From the NCBI GenBank assembly GCA_025363695.1, contig JANYDI010000103.1:1-7450 (forward strand): a DNA stretch of 7,450 nt. The letters are read 5' to 3'. The notes beneath the pieces are model-generated. The model saw only the letters and a list, made by a program, of their open reading frames with translations. It was not told the origin of the DNA and did not search any database. Each line of letters opens with the position of its first letter. Position 1 is the stretch's first letter. This DNA is from Opitutia bacterium (GTDB lineage Bacteria; Verrucomicrobiota; Verrucomicrobiia; Opitutales; JANYDI01). Both the position numbers and the translations under genes were made by a program. This document shows positions 1 to 4,972 of this stretch, one piece after another.

Positions 1-98
1 CCTTGTATAGCCTATCCCGATAGCGATTTTGTCAAAATACGTAGTATTTTGCAAAATCGCTATCGGAAAGGGGATCCAAGGGGACAACGTCCCCTTGG
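1..98 (+). repeat. Palindromic module copy A (upstream subtype), long plus short hairpin
   Basis: This module begins with CCTTGTAT at the window edge. The long hairpin has perfect 15-bp arms at 17-31 (CCGATAGCGATTTTG) and 52-66, enclosing a second perfect hairpin, CAAAATAC/GTATTTTG, at 33-40 and 44-51. After GGGGATC comes the short hairpin, CCAAGGGGAC (76-85) and GTCCCCTTGG (89-98). The short hairpin faces der, whose start lies 68 bases beyond it. The same arrangement recurs six more times in the window. This is probably the right half of a larger intergenic repeat island that starts before the window. No poly-T tract follows, so it is not a textbook terminator on the + strand. Confidence 0.9.
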
Positions 99-116
99 CC
101 TTTTCACTTTCAACGC

Positions 117-143
117 TTGACTTTGACCGCTCACCCCTATAAA
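117..143 (+). promoter_or_regulatory. Candidate sigma-70-type promoter for der
   Basis: TTGACT (117-122) and TATAAA (138-143) resemble -35 and -10 boxes, but the 15-base spacer is shorter than the usual 17. The implied transcription start near 150 would give a leader of under 20 bases. An AGGA at 145-148 is too far from the ATG to be a good ribosome-binding site. The 11-mer GCTTGACTTTG containing the -35 box (115-125) recurs upstream of the Fe-S carrier gene at 3877-3887. The promoter is inferred from motifs only. Confidence 0.4.
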
Positions 144-166
144 CAGGACGAAAGCCAAAAACACTT

Positions 167-1708
167 ATGGAATATGAAGACAGACACGTGGTACTCGTGG
201 GGCGGCCCAATGTAGGGAAGAGCCGCTTATTTAACCGCATATTAAACAAACGCATCTCGGTGGTCCACGACGCTCCTGGGGTGACTCGGGACGTGATCAC
301 GGCGGAATATAAGGATCAATTCATCCTCATGGACACCGGCGGACTCGGGCTGGTCGTTGAGCAAAAGCTGGAAAAAATCCGCGATGCCTCGGAGGAGGCC
401 GTTCATCTGGCCCTGGGTGTTGCGCAGCTGATTCTTTTTGTGGTCGATGCCCGCACGGGCGCCATGCCCTTGGATATCGAAATTGCTCAAAAGCTGCGTT
501 GCGCCCAAAAGCCGGTGTTTTTGGTGATCAACAAAATTGATGGGCTCGCGACGGAAGCTTATATCGGGGAGTTTCGCAACCTCGGGTTTAAGGACGTTAA
601 ATGCGTTTCGGCCGAACACGGCCAGGGCATGGAAGAGCTCATCCACGACATCGAAGTTTGCCTAGGGCCCAGAATCGTGCCTCCCGTGGAAGATGCGGAG
701 CCGCATCGGATTTCTATCAGCTTTGTCGGGCGCCCTAACGTCGGTAAGTCCTCAATTACCAATGCCTTACTCAATTCCAATCGGCTCATCGTCAGTGAAA
801 TCCCTGGCACAACCCGCGACACCATTGCGCTTGATTTGGACCATACATCGCACTCTGGCCAAGTATGGCCCTTCAGGCTCCATGATACCGCTGGCCTCAG
901 GCGCAAAACCCACCTCGACTCTGCGGTTGAGTTCTTTTGCTCCATGCGCACCAAGGATGCCATCGCCGCCTGTGACGTTGTGTTCCTCGTACTCGATGCC
1001 ATCGAGGGCATCACGAAACAAGACAAAGTCATTGCCGATGAAGCCATCAAGGCCGGATCTGCCATGATTATCCTGGTCAATAAATGGGACCACGCCCTCG
1101 AAGCCTTTGAAAACGGCGGCTCTATCAACAACTATACCACCGAGCGCGAATTCCGTGAGGCCTTTGAGGAAGCCCTACATAAGGAGTTTTTCTTCCTGCC
1201 CAAAACGCCCGTGCTTTTTGTCTCTGCAAAGACTAAGTTTTCCATAGAACGCATCCTCAGATGCGCCCACGACTGCCACCAACGCACTGGCAAAAAGCTG
1301 TCCACAGGCGTCCTGAACCGCCACTTACAAGCTTCTGTTGAATCCCGCCCGCCTCGCAGTCTCAGCAGCCGCCGGCGCTTCAAGCTCTACTACGCCGTAC
1401 ACGTCGGAACACACCCGCACCGTATCCGCATATTTTGCAACGACGCCCAGCTCCTCGAAGAACCTTACAAGCGCTATTTGCTCCAAAAACTCTACGAGCA
1501 CTTTGACCTCCACGGCTGCCCCATCGAGCTCGAATTCACCAGCAAACCCCCTCGCCCCATCAGCGAATCCCAACCCTCCAAGACCCCCAGGCCTCCCAGC
1601 CGCGGCCGCCATAAGGGCATGGGCGCCATGCCACCAAGTCGTGGTGTGAACAAGGGCGGTGGCGGAGCAAGGCCGAGAGTGCTGAGAGGCGGAGCGAGAG
1701 GCCGCTAG
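167..1708 (+). CDS. der: Ribosome biogenesis GTPase Der (EngA)
   Basis: Der is an essential GTPase with two tandem G domains followed by a KH-like domain, and it acts in maturation of the 50S ribosomal subunit in the cytoplasm. The first G domain shows GRPNVGKS (12-19), DTGG (56-59), NKID (122-125) and an SA motif (148-149). The second shows GRPNVGKS (188-195), DTAG (240-243), NKWD (305-308) and SAK (353-355). A KH-like region covers about 370-460 and contains the family's typical YKRYL segment (434-438). At 513 residues it is slightly longer than E. coli Der. The excess is an Arg/Gly/Pro-rich tail from about 463, with PPSRG twice (476-480, 489-493). The ATG at 167 is the only start: an in-frame stop lies at 140-142 and no other start codon follows it. 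No strong ribosome-binding site is visible. Identification is secure. Confidence 0.98.
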   Translation: MEYEDRHVVLVGRPNVGKSRLFNRILNKRISVVHDAPGVTRDVITAEYKDQFILMDTGGLGLVVEQKLEKIRDASEEAVHLALGVAQLILFVVDARTGAMPLDIEIAQKLRCAQKPVFLVINKIDGLATEAYIGEFRNLGFKDVKCVSAEHGQGMEELIHDIEVCLGPRIVPPVEDAEPHRISISFVGRPNVGKSSITNALLNSNRLIVSEIPGTTRDTIALDLDHTSHSGQVWPFRLHDTAGLRRKTHLDSAVEFFCSMRTKDAIAACDVVFLVLDAIEGITKQDKVIADEAIKAGSAMIILVNKWDHALEAFENGGSINNYTTEREFREAFEEALHKEFFFLPKTPVLFVSAKTKFSIERILRCAHDCHQRTGKKLSTGVLNRHLQASVESRPPRSLSSRRRFKLYYAVHVGTHPHRIRIFCNDAQLLEEPYKRYLLQKLYEHFDLHGCPIELEFTSKPPRPISESQPSKTPRPPSRGRHKGMGAMPPSRGVNKGGGGARPRVLRGGARGR

Positions 1709-1719
1709 GTTTAAAAGGG

Positions 1720-1820
1720 CTAAGGGGCGCAAGCGCCCCTTAGTATCCCCTTTCCGATAGGCGATTTTTAAAAATGCGATGCATTTTAATAAAATCGCTA
1801 CCTGGGTAGGTGGATACTAA
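1720..1820 (-). repeat. Palindromic module copy B (downstream subtype), after der
   Basis: The copy begins 11 bases after the der stop. Its short hairpin has perfect 11-bp arms, CTAAGGGGCGC (1720-1730) and GCGCCCCTTAG (1733-1743). The long hairpin runs 1754-1805 with inner arms AAAATGC/GCATTTT (1771-1777, 1781-1787). The two outer arms of the long hairpin belong to different sequence versions: the left is of the CCGATAGGCG type, while the right matches the CCAGGTAGCG type of copy D, so pairing at the base is imperfect. The module is closed by CTTAGTATCC (1740-1749) against GGATACTAAG (1812-1821). It may help end der transcription, but there is no T-run. Confidence 0.88.
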
Positions 1821-1830
1821 GCCCCCCACA

Positions 1831-1845
1831 GATTCCTTCGGAATC
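1831..1845. repeat. 15-bp linker hairpin, variant sequence (GATTCC-TTC-GGAATC)
   Basis: This is a perfect 6-bp stem with a 3-base loop. Elsewhere in the window the same position is held by GATCGC-GAA-GCGATC or its reverse complement. Here both arms differ together, so the stem is kept. Confidence 0.75.
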
Positions 1846-1853
1846 GATTATTG

Positions 1854-2088
1854 TTTATTAAAAACACACTATGGGAGGCCTGAAGGGCCGGCAGATATGT
1901 AGCCCAGGGCGTAAGCCCTGGGTTTAACGGTGAATTTTTTTTGAGCCCTACAGGGGCGACACTTGTATTCACGTTTTAGTGCCGCCCCTACAGGGCTCTG
2001 GTTTGTTTTCCAACCAAAACCCAGGGCTTACGCCCTGGGCTACGTATCTGACGGCCTTTCAGGCCTCCTGTAGTGTGTTTTTAATAAA
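1854..2088. repeat. REP-like inverted-repeat centre of the der/lipoprotein junction
   Basis: This 235-base imperfect palindrome begins and ends with an 18-bp perfect inverted repeat (1854-1871 and 2071-2088). Inside are smaller palindromes arranged symmetrically: a GGCCTGAAGGGCC-like hairpin near 1878-1890 and its partner near 2052-2068; CCCAGGGC/GCCCTGGG hairpins at 1903-1922 and 2020-2039; and GAGCCCTACAGGGGCG (1943-1958) opposite CGCCCCTACAGGGCTC (1983-1998). With copies B and C and the two linker hairpins, it makes most of the 562-base gap after der one nested inverted repeat. No convincing gene lies inside. It resembles REP/BIME-type elements in general form; no transposase is present. 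Confidence 0.88.
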
Positions 2089-2109
2089 TAGTTTAGATTT
2101 CTCAAATCC

Positions 2110-2138
2110 GATCGCGAAGCGATCTGTGGAGGCCTTAG
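2110..2138. repeat. Linker hairpin GATCGC-GAA-GCGATC with 14-base tag
   Basis: The perfect hairpin at 2110-2124 is followed by TGTGGAGGCCTTAG, which runs into module C. The whole 29-base block is repeated exactly at 7306-7334, where no module follows. Confidence 0.85.
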
Positions 2139-2234
2139 TATATCCTTCCCCGATAGCGATTTACTTAAAATGCGCCAGCATTTTAATAAATCGCTATCGG
2201 AAAGGGGATCCTAAGGGGAGCGAGCTCCCCTTGG
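2133..2234 (+). repeat. Palindromic module copy C (downstream subtype), after the lipoprotein gene
   Basis: The long hairpin has 14-bp perfect arms, CCGATAGCGATTTA (2150-2163) and TAAATCGCTATCGG (2187-2200), with an inner AAAATGC/GCATTTT stem (2167-2173, 2178-2184). The short hairpin at 2211-2234 faces the minus-strand lipoprotein gene. The outer CCTTAG (2133-2138) matches the inner CTAAGG (2211-2216). For the minus-strand operon this is the first strong structure past the stop codon, so it is the best candidate for a terminator, though it lacks a T-run. Confidence 0.88.
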
Positions 2235-2259
2235 CCTTTTACTTTCCCCACCAAAATAA

Positions 2260-2272
2260 CCCCCTTGGCCTT
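2260..2272. repeat. Vestige of a module end overlapping the lipoprotein stop codon
   Basis: CCCCTTGGCCTT at 2261-2272 repeats the gene-proximal end of module C (2227-2238), 34 bases away. No hairpin partner remains. Two bases of the minus-strand stop codon (2271-2273) lie in it. It looks like the remnant of a second module or of a short duplication. Confidence 0.5.
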
Positions 2273-2807
2273 ATAAACTCCTAGCAATCCGCTTTGCCAA
2301 CTCTTCCAGCGCCCGCGCCATGGCTTGCGTGAGGGCCTGGTAGTCGTGGGTACTCAGACAATAGACTTCGCTGAGGCGGACATGGTAGTGCTTTTCTTGG
2401 GTCTCGCGGGTAACGGTCCAGTGAGCCGATAGAACGACGGAATCTTGAGGGCCGGCGCTAAAGTCTTCGATATGGATACTGAGCTGGGGTGCTTCTTGGG
2501 CACGGGCTAGACACAAGTAGCCATGCCCATACAAATGGGCTTCGAGGGCTTGATGAATGAGGGTCCGCAACGCGGCAGCCCACTGATGATCTTGGGCGTA
2601 GTAGACGCCGGTAGCGTGGGTGCGGGAAAAAATCTTAAGGCTGTTGAGTTCCTGAGGAATACTCAGCGAGCTGACAACCAAGGGCTCTACAGCAGCACCC
2701 GGGCTTTCCTGGGCCTGTCGAGGCAGCAGGACATAAAACTGCGTAGGGTCCTCACGGGCTCTAAAACACCCCGTTAAGGCGAGCAACACAAGGATGATGG
2801 GCAACAT
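2271..2807 (-). CDS. PqiC-type ABC-transport auxiliary lipoprotein
   Basis: This 178-residue protein is probably an outer-membrane lipoprotein of the PqiC/YmbA (ABC-type transport auxiliary lipoprotein) kind, which partners MCE proteins in moving lipids across the periplasm. The N-terminus is a short hydrophobic signal ending in a lipobox, Leu-Thr-Gly-Cys (11-14), with Cys14 as the predicted lipidated residue. The signal has no basic residue before the hydrophobic stretch, which is unusual. TQFYVLLP (22-29) matches the family's early FY/YYLL strand, and the WAAALRTLI region (76-84) fits the next conserved part. The ATG lies three bases after the MCE stop codon and in the same frame, with no clear ribosome-binding site, so translational coupling is likely. 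The position behind an MCE gene strongly supports the call. An LptE-like or unrelated lipoprotein is less likely. Confidence 0.82.
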   Translation of the reverse strand: MLPIILVLLALTGCFRAREDPTQFYVLLPRQAQESPGAAVEPLVVSSLSIPQELNSLKIFSRTHATGVYYAQDHQWAAALRTLIHQALEAHLYGHGYLCLARAQEAPQLSIHIEDFSAGPQDSVVLSAHWTVTRETQEKHYHVRLSEVYCLSTHDYQALTQAMARALEELAKRIARSL

Positions 2808-2810
2808 AAG

Positions 2811-3815
2811 TTACGGCGGTGTTTGTTTGGCTTTTCCGGTTAAAAGGGCGTTGGGGTTGCGCTCTAGGTAGTCTGCCAGCTCGCGTATGGCTCGGGCTGC
2901 AGAACTGATTTCATCTAAGGTCGACTGCAAGGGCAAGTGCTCGGCGTTACTGGGCAACACGAGCTCCGAATACAGCTTGAGGGTGCTATCGACTTGTTCC
3001 AGGGTTTGCGTAAAGCGTTGTGCAGATGTATCCAATTGGGCACTCAAGGGCTTGATCTGAACCAGGGCTTCGTCAAAGAGACTCTGGCCGGACTTTAGGC
3101 AGTTACGGGCTTCCGTAAGCACTTGCGTCAAAAGCTCCGAACGCATCCGATCTTCGATAGCTTGAGTCATGCCAATAATCGACCGATTCAGGCCTTCCAC
3201 ATCCAGGGCGCTGAGTTTTTTATTGGCGTTTTCAATGAGCGCCTGGATGTCATTGAATAAATGTCTAAAATTCACATGGCTGAGCGCTTCTAAAGTCTGG
3301 GAAAGATCTTTCCCTAAATCACTGAAAGCAGAAGGCTTTGTTGGGATTTCCCTGTAGGCGTATTTTTCCTGAATAAACCTCGGCGCATCGACGTCTTCAA
3401 AGTAATCTAACGCAATAACCAAAATCCCCGTAATGATGCTTTGTAACTCTAAGCGCCCCCGCAAGCCATGAGCGATTTGACGTTCAAATAACTCTTGATC
3501 CCAGTGTCCCGATTTATTGCCCAGGCTTTCCATAATCTTTTTACGGTCCACCTGAATAATCACCGGAATATGCGAAGAATTCCGTGGCTGATTAAAATGA
3601 ATCAAAATCTGATCTACCGTGCCTACTGGCACCCCCTTAAACTTGACCGCAGCGCCTTCATCCAAGCCATGAACGCTGTCCTCAAAATAAAGAATAAAAC
3701 GTTCTTTGGGCATGAACAGCTTGCCGGAGCCAAAAAATACAAGGCCCCCCAGTGCAATCGCAAAAGCACCAATAACAAAAAGCCCTATGGCGGCAGGATT
3801 TGCCTGTCTACTCAT
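2811..3815 (-). CDS. MCE-domain lipid-transport protein (MlaD/PqiB-like)
   Basis: MCE proteins are periplasmic, inner-membrane-anchored subunits that carry lipids between the membranes, usually with an MlaE-type permease and an MlaF-type ATPase. This 334-residue protein has one N-terminal membrane helix (about 8-29). A single MCE domain follows (about 38-140), with GLDEGAAVKFKGVPVG (50-65) and the GLRGRLELQSIITG segment (117-130) typical of the family. A long helical, probably coiled-coil region (about 165-315) comes next. The ending ARAIRELADYLERNPNALL (307-325) resembles the C-terminal segment of MCE proteins paired with PqiC-type lipoproteins. It is the first gene of a two-gene operon. No permease or ATPase gene is next to it, because the gene upstream is divergent and codes for a Fe-S carrier. 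The ATG is preceded by AAGGA 12 bases upstream. Confidence 0.92.
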   Translation of the reverse strand: MSRQANPAAIGLFVIGAFAIALGGLVFFGSGKLFMPKERFILYFEDSVHGLDEGAAVKFKGVPVGTVDQILIHFNQPRNSSHIPVIIQVDRKKIMESLGNKSGHWDQELFERQIAHGLRGRLELQSIITGILVIALDYFEDVDAPRFIQEKYAYREIPTKPSAFSDLGKDLSQTLEALSHVNFRHLFNDIQALIENANKKLSALDVEGLNRSIIGMTQAIEDRMRSELLTQVLTEARNCLKSGQSLFDEALVQIKPLSAQLDTSAQRFTQTLEQVDSTLKLYSELVLPSNAEHLPLQSTLDEISSAARAIRELADYLERNPNALLTGKAKQTPP

Positions 3816-3913
3816 TATAAAAACCTATCCTTGTTATACTACTGTATTTCTTTGCCCTTGCAAGACTAAATCACAGGCTTGACTTTGGGTCTGTTTTGTG
3901 AAAGGCTGGCGAC
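3816..3913. promoter_or_regulatory. Divergent promoter region between the MCE operon and the Fe-S carrier gene
   Basis: Minus strand: TTGCAA (3858-3863) as -35, with TAGTAT 16 bases on (3836-3841) or TATAAC 19 bases on (3833-3838) as -10, is a fair promoter for the MCE operon. Plus strand: TTGACT (3879-3884), inside the same 11-mer GCTTGACTTTG seen before der, is a good -35, but no convincing -10 follows. AAAGG (3901-3905) is a good ribosome-binding site 8 bases before the Fe-S carrier ATG. This is the only intergenic region in the window without palindromic modules. Confidence 0.45.
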
Positions 3914-4291
3914 ATGATTCAAATTACACTCAATGCCGCTCAGGAAATCCTTAAACGCCAACAAGAGGAAGGCTGCCCCGATAAGGGCCTGCGTCTCTTT
4001 GTAGAAGAAAGCTGCTGTCAAGATAGGCAGTTCGGTATGGCCTTCGATACCCATGCCCCTGGCGATCAACGCTTTAAAAACGAAGGCACCCAGGACCTCG
4101 AAGTCCTCGTCGATGCCCATAGCTTGCCCTATTTCAAAGGTATAACGATCGGCTTCAATGATCGCCTCACCCCCCATGCCGCTGAGGACACCTTTGAGCT
4201 CTTTAACCCCACCCCCGAAGAGAATGCCTGCGCGTGCAGGGAAGGAAGGGGTAGTGAGGCCGGGTGTAGTGAGTCTAGTTGTTGTAACTAA
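3914..4291 (+). CDS. IscA/HesB-family A-type iron-sulfur carrier, cysteine-rich C-terminus
   Basis: A-type carriers bind an Fe-S cluster or iron through three cysteines and deliver it to target proteins in the cytoplasm. The 125-residue protein fits the HesB fold throughout: MIQITLNAAQEIL start, LRLFVEE strand (27-32), FGMAFD (40-45), the VLVDAHSLPYFKG segment (64-76), and FELFNP (94-99) before the C-terminal Cys pair. The ligand cysteines are probably Cys35, Cys106 and Cys108. The usual glycines around them are replaced: GG-C-SG is here SC-C-QD, and CGC is CAC. A tail after 108 adds Cys118, Cys123 and Cys124, and Cys34 sits beside Cys35, for eight cysteines in all. The ATG has a good ribosome-binding site. 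A specialised carrier rather than a plain IscA or ErpA is possible. No other isc or suf genes are nearby. Confidence 0.88.
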   Translation: MIQITLNAAQEILKRQQEEGCPDKGLRLFVEESCCQDRQFGMAFDTHAPGDQRFKNEGTQDLEVLVDAHSLPYFKGITIGFNDRLTPHAAEDTFELFNPTPEENACACREGRGSEAGCSESSCCN

Positions 4292-4294
4292 GGG

Positions 4295-4395
4295 CCAAGG
4301 GGCATTCATGCCCCTTAGGATCCCCTACAGGTAGCGATTTTATAAAATGCTGACGCATTTTAATAAAATCGCTACCTGGTAGGAATATACTAAGG
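4295..4395 (-). repeat. Palindromic module copy D (downstream subtype), after the Fe-S carrier gene
   Basis: The short hairpin (4295-4304 with 4309-4319; CCAAGGGGCA against TGCCCCTTAGG) starts three bases after the stop codon. The long hairpin has 15-bp perfect arms CAGGTAGCGATTTTA (4328-4342) and TAAAATCGCTACCTG (4364-4378), with inner AAAATGC/GCATTTT (4344-4350, 4355-4361). The outer CTAAGG (4390-4395) matches CCTTAG (4313-4318). The arm sequence is a different version from copies A, C and F but pairs just as well. Confidence 0.88.
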
Positions 4396-4403
4396 CCCCC
4401 CAC

Positions 4404-4418
4404 GATCGCGAAGCGATC
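4404..4418. repeat. Linker hairpin GATCGC-GAA-GCGATC
   Basis: This is a perfect 6-bp stem with a GAA loop directly outside module D. It is identical to the linker hairpins at 2110, 6606 and 7306. Confidence 0.85.
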
Positions 4419-4493
4419 CGGGTGTATGTACTTCTTCCACTTCAAGCTTGAAAAAAGAGCTCATTAGGCGTTCCGGTTGATAAATAATTTGTT

Positions 4494-4769
4494 AAAAACA
4501 AACCACAAAATGAGAGCCCTGAAAGGGCGAATGCTTGTCAGCCCAGGGCTTTAGCCCTGGGTTTACGGGCGAAAAACAAACCAGAGCCCTACAGGGGCGA
4601 TTCATTAAACCTGATATATTGCCCATAGTTAATTTTTAGATAATTTGATATATTTTAATGAATCGCCCTTACAGGGCTCTAAATCTTTTTTCTATTCCAA
4701 ACCCAGGGCTAAAGCCCTGGGCTGACAAGCATTCGCCCCTTCAGGGCTCTCATTTTGTGGTTTGTTTTT
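4494..4769. repeat. REP-like inverted-repeat centre of the Fe-S carrier/nnr junction
   Basis: The 71-base arms at 4494-4564 and 4699-4769 differ at one position only by eye. Each holds a CCCAGGGC/GCCCTGGG-type hairpin (4542-4561, 4702-4721) and a GAGCCCTGAA...GGGCG segment. A second pair of arms, 4583-4609 and 4654-4680, matches at 24 of 27 positions and surrounds an AT-rich core (4610-4653) with TGATATATT twice (4612-4620, 4646-4654). The layout is like the centre at 1854-2088, but the sequences outside the shared hairpins differ. The flanks at 4419-4493 and 4770-4814 hold short palindromes (TTCAAGCTTGAA at 4441-4452, ATGGATCCAT at 4788-4797) and nothing gene-like. Confidence 0.9.
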
Positions 4770-4814
4770 TTATAATTATCGATCATAATGGATCCATTAA
4801 AACAGGTCCTACAC

Positions 4815-4835
4815 CCGGATCGCTTCGCGATCCGG
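4815..4835. repeat. Linker hairpin, extended (CCGGATCGC/GCGATCCGG)
   Basis: This is the reverse complement of the common linker hairpin, lengthened to a 9-bp perfect stem around TTC (4824-4826). The following GAGGGTG leads into module E and recurs before module G at 6624-6629, preceded by a different base. Confidence 0.85.
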
Positions 4836-4841
4836 AGGGTG

Positions 4842-4940
4842 CCTTGTATTTCCTCATCTGGTAGCGAATTGCTGAAAATGCGTAGCATTTTCACAATTCG
4901 CTACCAGTTAGGGGATCCAAGGGGAGCGAGCTCCCCTTGG
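4842..4940 (+). repeat. Palindromic module copy E (upstream subtype), before nnr
   Basis: The long hairpin uses yet another arm version, CTGGTAGCGAATTG (4858-4871) with CAATTCGCTACCAG (4894-4907), 14 bp perfect. Inside it is a 9-bp stem, TGAAAATGC (4873-4881) with GCATTTTCA (4885-4893). The short hairpin is CCAAGGGGAGC (4917-4927) with GCTCCCCTTGG (4930-4940). The outer CCTTG (4842-4846) matches the inner CAAGG (4918-4922). The nnr start lies 32 bases downstream, and no separate promoter is evident between them. Confidence 0.9.
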
Positions 4941-4972
4941 CCCTTTACTAGCCCTTTCCCCACTCCTTCATC

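Noticed and set aside
559..1131. 190-residue minus-strand reading frame inside der
   Set aside because: It lies wholly opposite der, whose domain motifs are complete. The protein has no recognisable motif and reads as a shadow.
1720..1790. Classic rho-independent terminator after der
   Set aside because: The stem is strong, but the bases after it are TATCCCC and not a T-run; the same is true at the other modules. Termination remains possible but is not shown.
1854..2088. Insertion sequence
   Set aside because: Terminal inverted repeats are present, but no transposase gene or fragment and no clear target duplication were found, so it is listed as a repeat only.
2110..2124. HIP1-type cyanobacterial octamer
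   Set aside because: The linker contains CGATCGCG but not GCGATCGC, it is a hairpin with a GAA loop, and the genes do not suggest a cyanobacterium.
1979..2284. 101-residue plus-strand reading frame in the der/lipoprotein junction
   Set aside because: It is translated from the REP-like palindromes and module C. Similar peptides arise from the other centre (4658-4864), as expected from repeat sequence rather than a gene.
3866..4309. 147-residue minus-strand reading frame over the Fe-S carrier gene
   Set aside because: It covers a well-supported plus-strand gene and runs into the divergent promoter and repeat D. Its sequence is low-complexity and shows no family.
1854..4769. Possible CRISPR array or tandem repeat cluster
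   Set aside because: The repeats are inverted, of several kinds and unevenly spaced. There is no direct repeat/spacer pattern and no cas gene.
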